Shown in pieces: positions 12,226-22,628 of a stretch of 64,000 nt of DNA. The number at the start of each line of letters is the position of its first letter. The first letter of the stretch is position 1. Below the pieces are notes generated by a model, which saw only the letters and a program-made list of their open reading frames with translations, was not told the DNA's origin and searched no databases. The stretch lies in the NCBI GenBank assembly GCA_964036195.1, contig OZ038457.1, forward strand, positions 1,835,180-1,899,179, in the 5' to 3' direction. The stretch is from Sphaerolaimus hirsutus. Lineage: Eukaryota > Nematoda > Chromadorea > Monhysterida > Sphaerolaimidae. The position numbers and the translations under genes were made by a program.

Positions 12226-12694
12226 TACCCCCAGACCCCCTCATTCAATCAATCGTTCTTCCTGAAAACTCCAGCTCGAACACACAACGACATCATGACG
12301 GTGCAGATTGAAACGCATTCTCTCGATCCATCACAACACGACGATATCTGCGGTATGTGGGGTTTTTTTTCAGATTTTCAAACGTGCTGTAATCGTACAT
12401 GGGTCACCGGAAACGCATATTTCCACTTCAAAACGTATTTGGAACATCCGGTATCGACACACACCCGTGCAATAAATCGTTACACCAATTTTCATACACA
12501 TTAAGACATTCATACCATTCGTTTTGCATGCGCTCTATATCCAACATGCTCCATTTTTTTTATATTTATCCTGTTTTATGTACATCCCCCCAAGCACTTC
12601 AACATTTAACATTTATCAAAATTCAAATTTGAACCATATTCTACTACGGCGCATTTTTTCATCTTAAAAAACCTCAACAACAAGAACCTCTTAA

Positions 12695-13078
12695 CCTATT
12701 AGCAAGAGGGTAAAGCTTCACTTGTTCCCACAAAAAAATTCCGCTCAAAAACAGCTTTTTTGCTCCTATAAGATTATGGTAGCGTAGATTACAGTAATCT
12801 GTAATCCACGTTACCATAATAAATACGGTATTACCATAATCCATCTATATTATGGTAACAATGGATACCGTATTACCGTATCCCACTTTCGTACGATACA
12901 GTAATACAGTAATCATTATTACAGTAATAAGATCTGGATACGGTATCCTATTCTACCGTAATATGACGTCAGGGGGACATAAGTACCCCTAAACGGACAC
13001 TTTCCGGACACAAACCTACCATAATCACACTTTTTTCTTTACTGGGAACGAGTGAAGCTTTACCCTCTCGCTAATAGG
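12695..13078. mobile_element. piggyBac-like MITE, TTAA target
   Basis: A 384-bp element flanked by TTAA at 12691-12694 and 13079-13082. Its roughly 36-bp terminal inverted repeats start CCTATTAGC, run AGAGGGTAAAGCTTCACT, and are nearly perfect. TTAA duplication with ends beginning CC is the hallmark of the piggyBac superfamily. The interior is rich in short palindromes (GATTACAGTAATC, GGATACGGTATCC) and carries no ORF, so it is non-autonomous. Confidence 0.75.
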
Positions 13079-13289
13079 TTAAAAGGCTCTCGTATTCTGC
13101 TGAGGGAGTTATTTTTTCCTCATAACTTCCAGGAAAACTTGCAGGTAGATAGGTGTGTATACACTGCGTAATACACACTGAGCATCTGCTTTCGCTGTCG
13201 TATGCTATCATCCTTTGTATCTTTTGTCTCACACACTGCACTGCATTTGCATTTCGTGTTTTTCACTTGTTCCAGTATCCTCTCCACTC

Positions 13290-13428
13290 ATCACAGAGGG
13301 GGGAGTTATTCAAGGGTGGGGAGTTATTCAAGGGAGGGAGTTATTTTTTCGTCAGTGTTTTTGAGGGGGGAGTTATTCAAGGGTGGGGAGTTATTCAAGG
13401 GGGGGGTCTTATTTGAGGATATACGGTA
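13290..13428. mobile_element. partial TACCGTA-ended element
   Basis: Direct repeats of GGGGAGTTATTCAAGGG lead into an end reading GAGGATATACGGTA. The opposite end is missing or too decayed to see. Confidence 0.5.
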
Positions 13429-14248
13429 CTCGAGTACAGAGTAAATACGTTTACGTTTCCCCCCAAAAAAAGTTCCTGTGCTCGCTTTTATGTATGCTGT
13501 TTGAAAGTATTCCAGTACAGAAAACGTATTTCTGGTAAGTGTTTTATATTGACTTTTTGAAAAACAATAGAAAAAGGGAGAGAATATTCTAAAAATAGGG
13601 AAAATAGTCAGAGATGTATCTACCGTATTTTCACGAAATACCCCCCCCCCCCTCAAAATGGGCACTATGAATTTGTGGTCCGGGAAATGCATAACAGACG
13701 TCTAAAACACTTACTGTGTTACGTTAGATCATTGTTTATACAATCTACATCCTTATATAAGGCTGTAAAAACTTATAAATGGTTGTTATTGTTGCATTTT
13801 TCACGTTTTTCTCTCAAAATTCTCACTCTGAAAAAATAAACCCCCTGGGGGGGCCAGATTTAATACTCCCTACAAATTTGTAGGGTAGGGCGTACGCCCG
13901 ACAGATTTTTTAAAGTTTAGCCGCATCGACGCACATGCACCGAGAGCAAGGCGGTTCGTAAAATACACGGAACTATCCCTTAAGGTCGCCGATAGTGCAA
14001 TATGACGTATATCGCTTCGATTTTGGCCCGGAAATCACGATTTCGTCATTTCTTGGCCGTCTGCCAATTCGTTTTTTATTTTATTTTGTCGGGCGGGTTA
14101 CTCGCATAAGTCGCGCTTTTGTGTAGTCAGGTGGTCACTTTTTTAGTGTTCACTGTCTGCAACCGAAACCATGAGGGCAGCGACAAGAAAGAAATGCATG
14201 CACGAGCGTACAAAAGCGCGACTTATGCGAGTCAATATACGTCATATT

Positions 14249-15155
14249 TAGTGATGGAAAAGCGCCAGAAAAAATGGCGCCAGGCGCCAAGGGCGCCATG
14301 GCGCCATTCGGAAAGTGGGCGCCAAGCGCCAAGGGCGCCACAGAAAAAGGGCGCCAGGCGCCAAGGGCGCCATGGCGCCATTCAGAAAGTGGGCGCCAGG
14401 CGCCAGGGGCGCCACGGAAAGAGGGCGCCAAGCGCCAAGGGCGCCATGGCGCCATTTGGAAAATAGGGCGCCAGGCGCCAAGGGCGCCAGAATAAAAAAG
14501 TGCCTACACCACCATGCGTGTGCTAAAAATGTTTCTACGGCACCATTGTACGCGCATTCACTTCTTTATTCGCGTTCTCCAGGATGTAATGAACAAAAAC
14601 AAAGCTAGCAAAAAAATTTTTTTGAATAAAATCCACATGACGAATTCAAACGCAATGGAAATTGTCATTTGACAACAATCCATTCATTACAAATAGACCT
14701 TTCCAAACAATCTTTCCTAATTGCAACGATTTAAATCCGTTTATTTCTGATTTTGCAAGTTAGACGGTCCATCATTCTTGTCTTTTGATCCGTCAGACAG
14801 ATCTGGTGAACCGTTGAAACGAAAGATTTCCACCCACTCACACCACTCCGTCCATTTTTCTGGCGCATTTAGATCATCCACGGATGCGTTTTTCATTTTG
14901 TTTTCGTTTACACAGCACTCACCGTGAAACCCTGCTGGCGCCTTTTTGGCGCCCTTCTAAAGCAGGGCGCCAGGCGCCAAGGGCGCCACGGAAAAAGGGC
15001 GCCAAGCGCCAAGGGCGCCATGGCGCCTTTCAGAATGTGGGCGCCAGGCGCCAAGGGCGCCACAGAAAAAGGGCGCCAAGCGCCAATGGCGCCATGGCGC
15101 GGCGCCCTTTGGCGCCCTCAAATGGCGCCAGCGCCATGGCGCCATTCCATCACTA
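14249..15155. mobile_element. family F hAT-like element, innermost of the nest
   Basis: Ends are TAGTGATGGAAAAGCGCC and GGCGCCATTCCATCACTA, flanked by a perfect 8-bp duplication GTCATATT (14241-14248 and 15156-15163). The TIR fits the hAT consensus YARNG. Both subterminal regions (14260-14490, 14935-15150) are tandem blocks of GGCGCCAAGGGCGCC-type words. A unique core of about 430 bp between them holds a small minus-strand ORF. Non-autonomous. Confidence 0.85.
14741..14896 (-). CDS. small ORF in core of hAT-like element
   Basis: A 51-codon minus-strand ORF with ATG and stop encodes a product containing APEKWTEWCEWVEIFR, then a hydrophilic GSPDLSDGSKDKNDG tail. It lies in the unique core of the hAT-like element, between its GGCGCC-rich arms. 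The Trp-rich helix-like segment makes it more protein-like than neighbouring frames. It could be a captured host exon, a transposon fragment or chance. No family is assigned. Confidence 0.3.
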   Translation of the reverse strand: MKNASVDDLNAPEKWTEWCEWVEIFRFNGSPDLSDGSKDKNDGPSNLQNQK

Positions 15156-15429
15156 GTCATATTGCAATATCGGCGACCTTAACGGATAGTTGAGTGTATT
15201 TTACGAACCGCCGGGCTCTCGGTGCATGTGCGTCGAAGCGGCTGAACTTAAAAAATCTATCGGGCGTACGCCCTACCCTACAAATCTGTAGGGAGTATTA
15301 AATCTGGCCCCTGGGGGTATTTCGAGGAAATACGGTACACACATACATATCTGAAAATTGCTTAAAACAGTCAAAAAGTTAGGAAAATGATTGATTTTTA
15401 GTGAAAATAGGGATAACATTTCTCAAAAA

Positions 15430-15843
15430 TACCGTAAATCCTCGAATAAGTCCCCCCCCCCTCGAATAACTCCCCCCTCGAATAACTCCCCCCTGTAAAC
15501 TGACTGAGGAAAAAATAACTCCCCCCTCGAATAACTCCCCCTCTTTTATGGGTGGGAACAAAGTCCACGTATAAAAAACGTATGTACGTATATGATCATT
15601 AAAAGCATTCATTATTTTGCAGTTTTTGCACACTAGCATTGATTTTATTGCATGAATTATGGGATTTCTATTCTGGCTCACACGTTTATGCAGCCTACTT
15701 AACCCCATTCAGATGATATACTGATCAAGTATTTTACTCAATATTCCGACGAAGAAATAACTCCCCCCCTCGAATAAGCCCCCCCTCAAAAAATTCTGAG
15801 GAAAAAATAACTCCCCCGGGGACTTATTCGAGGATTTACGGTA
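15430..15843. mobile_element. family G TACCGTA-ended MITE
   Basis: Ends TACCGTAAATCCTCGAATAA and TTATTCGAGGATTTACGGTA are perfect reverse complements over at least 20 bp. Subterminal direct repeats of CTCGAATAACTCCCCCC occur on both sides. No coding capacity. Confidence 0.8.
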
Positions 15844-15849
15844 CTCACA

Positions 15850-16003
15850 TTTACGTTTTCTCGGAGCAAAAGTACCTACGTTTACTCCTGACTAAAAGTT
15901 AAAAAAATTACTTAACGTTTTCTGTGCTCAGGGGGTGAGTAAAAAATGCATACTTTACGTTTACGTATACTTTGAAAAAAGTTTGATACATTTAACAACT
16001 CTG
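15850..16003. mobile_element. family E hAT-like end fragment
   Basis: Contains family E words (TTTACGTTTACGTATACTTT) and ends in ACATTTAACAACTCTG, the family E right terminus. The left part appears truncated against the neighbouring family G element. Confidence 0.5.
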
Positions 16004-16355
16004 CATTCCGCTTAGCTTATCATTCATTGACATGTTTTTATCTGGGACTGGCGGGATTATTGAATTTTTTGCTGGTTTTAATGCGAGTACCTAGTTAGCT
16101 TGGCTTATATCCTTTCAATTAATCGTAGAAATTTATGGATGATATCAAAGGGACTCGTTTACTCAAAATACCACCCAAGGGTATTTTTGAATGTGAGTAA
16201 GGCAAAAGGATAACTTGTTGTAATTTTTTTCTGAAATTGCATGACTACTTCAACGCTTTACGGAACGATTCACTGCGCAAAAATGTTTTTGCATGTGCAA
16301 AAGCCTCTGCAAATGCATGTGCCATTCGTCCACAAAACACCCCTCCCAATAACAG

Positions 16356-19267
16356 GCGCGCCAGCTAGCCGAAGTAACCATATCCAAGAAAAACCTGCTG
16401 TCTGAAAATTCAGATTTAAATCAGCAAATCGAGGAAGCTGAATCGCAAATCGCTCAATTAAATCGAATGCGGCAAGCGATGGGCAACGAAATGGAAGAAT
16501 ATAGGAGGAATTTCGATCAGGCTGAGAGGGACAGAGTGGCAGCTTTGCAGCACATTTGTGCTTTTTTCTTTTTTTTTCTCCATCTTTGATAGTAAAAAAC
16601 CACAGTTGGACTAGCTCTAGCGCTTTTAAAGTGAATATTGAACTATTCCGGTAAAATACACTAGTTAAATACCATATTTGCTTGAATAGTTCCCCCCCCC
16701 CCTTGAATAATTTCCCCCTCGAATAATCCCCCCCTGTCAGACGACTGAGGAAATGATAATTCCCCCCCTCGAATAATTCCCCCCTTAAAAGATTCGATCA
16801 ATTGTTTGTGCCCAATATTAACAAAAATGGCATGTTCCTGTGTTAATAAAGCATATTTCATTAAATGTGTTGATAGAAACATGCTTGAATGTTTTGACGA
16901 AATAATAATTCCCCCCTTGAATAATTCCCCCCCCCTCGAATAGTTCCCCCTCAAAAAAGTCTGACGAAATAATAATCCCCCAGGGGGATTATTCAAGCAA
17001 ATACGGTACATACCATTCCATGAAGATTACCGTACCTACCTGTTTTACCTATCATTTTACACTTTCCATCCCATTTTAGAGTTGCCTTAGAACAGAAGTG
17101 ACGCCTCACCCCTGTGGAGCGAACTGACCCTCCACAGGGGTCAGGCGTCAGAAGAACAGTGGATGCTCTGATAATTTTTTACAACCAGTTGCCAGCCAAA
17201 GATCCACTAAAATACCCTGCAGAATGTCAAATGCCATGCAAACTGTCAAAAGCCATGTTAAATGTGAAAATAATGTGAAACGCACAGTAAAAAATGAATT
17301 TGACATTTTACATAACTTTTGACACTTTGCATGACATATGACAGTTTTCAAAGTGTGTGACTGGCCCCAGGAGCACAACGACCACAATTTCAGAAACTTA
17401 AACACATTTCAGGCGCCTTACCTGCGCCTTATGTCGTAATATATCTGAGCCCAATTCTATACCTCATTGAACTCCCCCCCACCCAGTTGTCCCACATGGA
17501 AGAAGATAGGGATTCATTCCACGATCAATGCAAACAACTAGAGGACAAATTAGCAGAATCGCATAGACAACTGCAAAAAGCGAATGCCGAGGCGCAAATG
17601 TGGAGGAATAAGTATGAGAGTGAAGGTAGGGTGCAACTTCTAGACCATGTAAAATGCCCTGTAAAATATCATTCAAATTAAATCTCATTCAAAGTATAAA
17701 AATTCATGTAAAATGCCATGAAAATATGGCAGAATTTGCTTGCCATTTTACAGGGCATTCTATTTACGGTACATGACTTTTGAAACTTTGTATGACATTA
17801 GAAATTTTACAAAAATTACAAAAAAAAATGTTTTTATTTGTCAATTTGAAAATCAAATCTGTCACTCAATCTCAAAAACCCTAAAATTCAGGCTCTCAAA
17901 TGGACTCGGACGCCTTACGTAGGGCGCACCAACATGCCCAAGAATTGCAGGAACAATTAGATCGACTGCACGAACGCGTTCAACAAAAAGAGAAATTGAG
18001 ATCGAAAAGTCAGAGAGATGCTGATGAGGCGCAGATGGAAGTGGGCAGGGTGAGTGGTTTAAAAAAAATAAAAACAGCGATTTTAAGAATTTTTTCAAAA
18101 AGTGTGTGTTTTGGGTTTGGTTGTGAAAAGGTAAAAAGTATGGAATTTAGAATTTTAGAAAAGAATTGAATTGAAATTGAAAAAAACTAAAAAATTGAAT
18201 TACTGTATATCGTCGAATAAGACCCCGGGAAGTTATTTTTCATCAGAGTTTTTTGAGGGGGGGGGGATTCAAGAAGGAAGTATTATTGAAGTGGTGGAGT
18301 TATTCAAATAAGTGACTGACAGTGTCACCAAACCAAAAAAGCATGCTAGCACTAGGCATCAGTGTTCTGGCGTTTTTAACCCCCCCCCCCCCTTTCAGCT
18401 AAGCTCCGCCCTCAGCTCGAGCGACAAACAAGTCAAATCGTTCGAAAAGCACAACTTGGAATTGCAAAAAAAGTGCGACACACTGGCGGCAGAATTGGAT
18501 TCTACTCAGAGGGAAACGCAGCAAATGCATTCTGATATGAATAGATATAGAGTTAGGATGGAAGAGAGTGAAGATGAGATTTGATTTTTTTTTTGTTTTT
18601 TTTCTCGTACAAAATTGCACAGAGATAGCACAAAATACTATACTTTTTGTAGTACTCACATTTTGGGGACGAAATTACTTTTCCACTAATAACCCCAACA
18701 GCAGGACATAAGTATGTCATGCAAAAGGCCAGAAAATCGTAAAAAGACATGTAGGTAAAATAAAAAATATTTTCCTGTGATTAATGATCGATACTTCATA
18801 CTCATTACTCGATACTTTATAATGAGGCAATACTATTTAAGCAAGGGCCTCTTTCCGACGCCGAGTTAATGGTTTCACTTGTTGTTGTTTTCGGTTTTGT
18901 TGAAATATTTATCTTTAGTCTGTACTCTTAGACATCGAACTAACAAATGAACAGTCGCATTTCAAACACAAAAATATGACCAGATTTACAAAATCAAGCC
19001 CTTTTTTCTCCAATCACCCCCCAAAAACCCCAGGCGGCAGCGGCAAAAAGAGAAGTGAAATCTCTGACCCAGGAAGTGCACGATTTACAAGAGCAGTTGT
19101 CGTTTGATGGGAAATCGTCGCATGATATGCAGAAATATATCAGGAAATTGGAAAATGAGAAAGACCAACTTCAGAATGCTTTGGAGGAGGCGGAAAATGT
19201 GCTAATGCAAGAAGAAAATAAAATAAAATTTGAAATTGTTTCTGTGGAAGCTCACCATGTAAAGTGA
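16356..19267 (+). CDS. myosin/paramyosin-type rod, exons of the distal coiled coil
   Basis: Five blocks read in register with the light-meromyosin part of muscle myosin heavy chain and paramyosin: 16356 to about 16555 (LAEVTISKKNLLSENSDL), 17487-17625 (RQLQKANAEAQMWRNKYESE), 17892-18049 (ALRRAHQHAQELQEQLDRLH), about 18401-18585 (FEKHNLELQKKCDTLAAEL) and 19034 to about 19240 (LQNALEEAENVLMQEENK). These correspond to the family's KANSEVAQWRTKYE, EELEEAKKKLAQRL and LQAALEEAEASLEHEE segments in the right order and spacing. Such rods dimerise and pack into thick filaments. The LEKHN-like block leans towards paramyosin, but myosin cannot be excluded. Junctions 17625/17892 and 18049/18401 are clean GT-AG; expected donors after the first, fourth and fifth blocks are not obvious. 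Head, proximal rod and C-terminus are not in the window, so this may be a partial copy. Confidence 0.7.
16670..17008. mobile_element. family H TACCGTA-ended MITE
   Basis: Ends TACCATATTTGCTTGAATAG and ATTATTCAAGCAAATACGGTA's first 20 bases are inverted repeats; the interior repeats CTCGAATAATTCCCCCC. It sits in an intron of the rod gene and matches the copy at 48229-48539. Confidence 0.75.
17196..17362. mobile_element. family B palindromic MITE
   Basis: AATACCCTGCAGAATGTCAA near the left and TGACACTTTGCATGACATATG-like words on the right form an imperfect palindrome in a rod-gene intron. Confidence 0.55.
17640..17785. mobile_element. family B palindromic MITE
   Basis: Starts GACCATGTAAAATGCCCTGT directly after the donor of exon 17487-17625 and ends with CCATTTTACAGGGCATTC and a short tail. 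Confidence 0.55.
18202..18310. mobile_element. decayed TACCGTA-type element fragment
   Basis: TACTGTATATCGTCGAATAA followed by GGGGGATTCAAG words; one end only, inside a rod-gene intron. Confidence 0.45.
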
Positions 19268-19819
19268 AACTTTTTGGAAACTATCACCAAAATGGAGAAC
19301 TAATATAGGTAAATGAAGTATTTGACTAAAGTGATGTCACTTTACTACATTTTATACATTTATACATAGATTGTGTACAAACTGGCTTACGTACCCTATC
19401 CCCCCATGGACTTCTTACCCCCTGGGTTGATATAGCATTCGAGGACTACTTCTCCTGGAGGACTACTTCGACCGGACTTTTATAACGTGGGATGATGTAC
19501 CGTATTTCTCCAATCAAAGCACCCTGGGTGCTTTACAAAATTGGAGCACTTTTCAAACTACTTTTGAAGTGCCGTTTATAGCACCCTGGTGCAATGCAAA
19601 TCACAGGGTGCTATACTATGTATTGTTCAATACCGATGTGTCGCAAAACTGTGATTGGTAAGATCGAAATGCTTTTGCAATTATCCCACGACCCACAAAT
19701 CTTTGAACCCAAGCGCCACTGCCAAGTTGTTCTGGTGAATTACACCAGAAGCGTTTGATTTAGCCGCAGCACGCAAAAGAATGCCGCGCACCATGCAAAA
19801 TATGCAATAGATAAATAGG

Positions 19820-20204
19820 GGGCAGGCCTGATACGCACACGTGCCCGATACGCACATATGCCCGTTTTTTTCACTTGACACTTTTTTAAGTGATTTTCAG
19901 ACATGAGTAAAGTGGAAAAAAGTTGCGCAATGACATTAGTGAACTTTTTTCACTTCACTCATATCTGAAAATCACTTGAAAAAGTGTCAAGTGAAAAACA
20001 GTGAAAAATGGCTATTTTTCAGTTTTTTTCACTTGACACATTTTCAAGTGATTTTCAGATCTGAGTGAAGTGAAAAAAGTTCACTGATGTCATCGCGCAA
20101 CTTTTTTTGACATTACTCATATCTGAAAATCACTTGAAAAAGTGTCAAGTGAAAAAAACGGGCATATGTGCGTATCGGGCACGTGTGCGTATCAGTGCAC
20201 GCCC
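19820..20204. mobile_element. foldback element with 10-bp target duplication
   Basis: Flanked by GATAAATAGG at 19810-19819 and 20205-20214. The inverted ends share CTGATACGCACACGTGCCCG and CGCACATATGCCCG. The interior is several alternating copies of TTTTTCACTTGACAC and GTGATTTTCAGA words, so the whole folds into nested hairpins. It ends 11 bp before the ATG of the RT gene, so it postdates the larger element. No ORF. A 9-10-bp duplication would fit a Mutator-like mechanism, but no transposase is present to test this. Confidence 0.75.
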
Positions 20205-20215
20205 GATAAATAGGC

Positions 20216-22117
20216 ATGTGTGCTAAAAAAACGCCGCGCGCCACAATATTATTTACGCCAACATATGTGCCGACAACTGTGTGGAAGGAGTTGGACACGG
20301 TGTCCATTGTGTTTAGATACGAACCCCCCGTTTTCTTGAAACTGTGTAATTACACGAATAGGTTGCGTAAGCTGGAATTGGATGAATTTTTGCGCGTTTT
20401 AGAGCGAGAGTGCAGTTGTGTTGACACATCGCCTTTTTTCTCTACGCCACATGGTCACATTTTGACTGGGGATTGTAGAATTGTTCAAAATGTCAAGCTA
20501 CGTGACTTATTTTGCAAGGGTAGCAAATTCAGACTACCCGTAAAAGAAAATCATGATGCAGTGTATTTCAGTATGGTTGGGGCGTTGGGTGGCTTGCTAA
20601 AGTTTCTAAAAAGAAAAGTGGGTGATGGGAAATTTGTTAGAAATTTTGTCTCAGCGTATAAAGCTGAACTGAGAAACCATGTGTTCAAAATACCGTTCAG
20701 TGGTGAACAGGTGACTGATTATAATGACTGCTGGAAAGATTTAAGCAACTTGCATGATTTATACATCATAGTTCCGGTAGATAAGGCGGCGAATAATTAC
20801 GCGTTTGTTTGCAAGAAATACTATTTTCAAGTTCTTGCCTCTGAACTAGGTTTCTGTGAAAATACTCTGGAATTTCACAATAGTAGCAGTTATAAGAAAG
20901 TGGGTTCAAAGTGCACGCATTTTTCATCGTTGATGAACAGACATCGTGTTCTGGTGGATAGGTATGCATTTGCAAAAAGTTTCTATACAGAGACAATACC
21001 CTTATTTTTTGCTACTGTGAAAATGCATAAATCACCGGCGAAATTTCGTTTTGTTAGTGGAGCTAGGCGGGCTAGTACAAAGCCGTTGTGCCTACTAGCT
21101 TCTACAATATTACAATCACTTCTAAAGATGCTTAAAGCTTATTGTGCCGTATTTGATAAGCGTAATGGTGTAAAAAGCTTCTGGATGGTAGAAAGTAGCA
21201 TGGAAGCTCTATCAAAAATAAATAGTTGGGTTGGCACGGATATAGGCACAATTTTTACTGCGGATTTTACTACATTGTTCCCCAAACTTCCATTTAATGT
21301 TATGGTTAATAGTATGAAAGAGGCGATTGAACTGTTAGTAAAAAGTGACAAAATAAATATATTTAGGAATCACATTTCTGTAGATGTTAATTTGAAGCCA
21401 AAATCAATTATTACGTTGAGTAGAGTGGAACTGCTTGAAGTGCTGGTCTTGAGTTTAGAAGAAAACTACATAGAATTTGGGTCTAACTTATTTAGACAGA
21501 TATGTGGTATACCAGCGGGTGGGGCGCACTCACCGGCACTTGCAAATTTGACACTGTCAATGCTTGAATTTAAATATGTTAAAAACAACTTAAGAGATGT
21601 CAATATGGCAATGACACATAGAATTTTCCGGTATGTAGATGACTGTTTAGCTATCGAAATACCCGATTTCTTGGAAGTGTGTAAAAAAGTGTACCCAGAC
21701 AGTTTGCCACTCGTAATGGCTTCAAAGCCAGAGACTGGACTGTGTCCATTTCTAGACATAGAATTTGTGTTTTTGGGTAGTGAAATGTACTATAAAAATT
21801 ACGATAAGAGGAGACTGTTTAATTTTGATGTCACAAGGTTGCTTTTTCCGGATTCTAATGTGTCTAAAAAATTGATTGACACTGTAATTATTGGCGCTTT
21901 GGTCAGATACGCCAGGACTAGTTTTGACAAGCAGCAATTTTTACCTGTGGTGCGAGAACTAGTTGACAGACTTATATTTAATGGTTGGCATATTAATGTA
22001 TTTTTACGGGCATTTTCACGTTTTATAGATCGGAAGCCTCTACTGGTTACGAAGTTAGAGCTGGAGACGCTTTGTGAACGCTCTACATTTTTACAGAGAT
22101 GTCTGATACGCCCGTGA
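20216..22117 (+). CDS. Penelope-like reverse transcriptase, intact 633-codon ORF
   Basis: An unbroken ORF of 633 codons encodes a reverse transcriptase. Visible motifs: VPVDKAANNYAFVCKKYY near residue 187 (the KADKG-type block of PLEs), FFATVKMHKSPAKFRFVSGA (the PKxHK...RPI-type block), motif A ADFTTLFPKLPF with D350, GIPAGGAHSPALANL near 431 and the catalytic box RYVDD with Y473-D476, then CPFLDIEF. An N-terminal block with CSCVDTSPF, GHILTGD and KLRDLFCKGSKFR matches a group I recall from cnidarian, lancelet and mollusc genomes. No GIY-YIG endonuclease motif is seen in the C-terminal region, so this would be an endonuclease-lacking PLE or one cut short. The ATG lies just after the foldback element; an upstream start may have been displaced by that insertion. 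Confidence 0.8.
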   Translation: MCAKKTPRATILFTPTYVPTTVWKELDTVSIVFRYEPPVFLKLCNYTNRLRKLELDEFLRVLERECSCVDTSPFFSTPHGHILTGDCRIVQNVKLRDLFCKGSKFRLPVKENHDAVYFSMVGALGGLLKFLKRKVGDGKFVRNFVSAYKAELRNHVFKIPFSGEQVTDYNDCWKDLSNLHDLYIIVPVDKAANNYAFVCKKYYFQVLASELGFCENTLEFHNSSSYKKVGSKCTHFSSLMNRHRVLVDRYAFAKSFYTETIPLFFATVKMHKSPAKFRFVSGARRASTKPLCLLASTILQSLLKMLKAYCAVFDKRNGVKSFWMVESSMEALSKINSWVGTDIGTIFTADFTTLFPKLPFNVMVNSMKEAIELLVKSDKINIFRNHISVDVNLKPKSIITLSRVELLEVLVLSLEENYIEFGSNLFRQICGIPAGGAHSPALANLTLSMLEFKYVKNNLRDVNMAMTHRIFRYVDDCLAIEIPDFLEVCKKVYPDSLPLVMASKPETGLCPFLDIEFVFLGSEMYYKNYDKRRLFNFDVTRLLFPDSNVSKKLIDTVIIGALVRYARTSFDKQQFLPVVRELVDRLIFNGWHINVFLRAFSRFIDRKPLLVTKLELETLCERSTFLQRCLIRP

Positions 22118-22550
22118 AATACTTATGTTCTTGTTGTGTCCACTTGGTTGCATTTTTTCACCAATTCCGTACGAATGTGTACAATCGAAAATAAAATAAA
22201 ATACGACTGAAGCCTTACCTACGTTAAGACTAGCTGACGTTGGTTGGAAACCGATTTTAGCACTTGTGTGCTCGTATTGGAAGTGAGTTTGAAGTGGGAA
22301 TATTTCTGGTATTGATGGCTGATCGTTTTTATGCGCATACATAGATGCGACCGGCTTTTGGCTTGCGGCGTGGCAGTGCGAATTCGGGTCTGGCACGCGG
22401 CCAAAATAGGCGTCAGAGCTTCAAAAGGCCTCGAATGGACTCCAATAGCCCCCCAATTAGAGGAAGAGGCGGTCAGGCGGGACAGGTTCGTGTTTGTGTT
22501 TAGTTTTCGTGAAGGGTGAGTATTTTTTCTGGTCTTTTTGAGTAGGTTTG

Positions 22551-22628
22551 CACCGGGTGGACTTCCAAACTGATGAGTCCTGGGTCCACGGTGCGCAACG
22601 GTCTTTGGGAAAGGACGAAACCGTTGCT
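22551..22628 (+). ncRNA. hammerhead-ribozyme-like motif set
   Basis: Downstream of the RT gene lie the hammerhead core words CTGATGA (22570-22576), followed by GTCC, and GAAA (22617-22620), preceded by GGAC. The pairs GTCC/GGAC (stem II), CCAAA/TTTGG (stem I, with GTC just 5' of TTTGG at 22601-22603) and GCAACG/CGTTGC (stem III) are all present. Hammerheads are known in PLEs. The strand order is not the canonical one, because the GTC-stem I strand lies between the two stem II strands, so a standard cis fold is not possible as read. Confidence 0.3.

Larger units (their letters stand above)
13852..15309. mobile_element. TIR element nested in family A copy
   Basis: Terminal inverted repeats of about 150 bp begin GGCCAGATTTAATACTCCC and contain the palindromic word GGGCGTACGCCC. 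The element is flanked by the 8-bp duplication CCTGGGGG (13844-13851 and 15310-15317); because the flank is partly palindromic, a shorter duplication is also possible. A third element is inserted at its middle. No transposase reading frame is visible. Confidence 0.75.
13621..15336. mobile_element. family A MITE interrupted by nested elements
   Basis: Left end TACCGTATTTTCACGAAATA, right end TATTTCGAGGAAATACGGTA. Internal words such as GGGCACTATGAATTTGTGG and AATTCTCACTCTGAAA match the intact copy at 40361-40624. Removing 13852-15309 and one copy of the 8-bp duplication would leave an ordinary family A copy, so this is the oldest layer of the nest. Confidence 0.8.

Noticed and set aside
14119-15193. 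Arg/Ala/Pro-rich ORFs on both strands
   Set aside because: They translate GGCGCC-rich arms of a family F element.
22551-22628. Canonical type I or III hammerhead fold
   Set aside because: The required stems exist but cross each other in the linear order found; it is kept only as a motif set, not as a functional ribozyme call.
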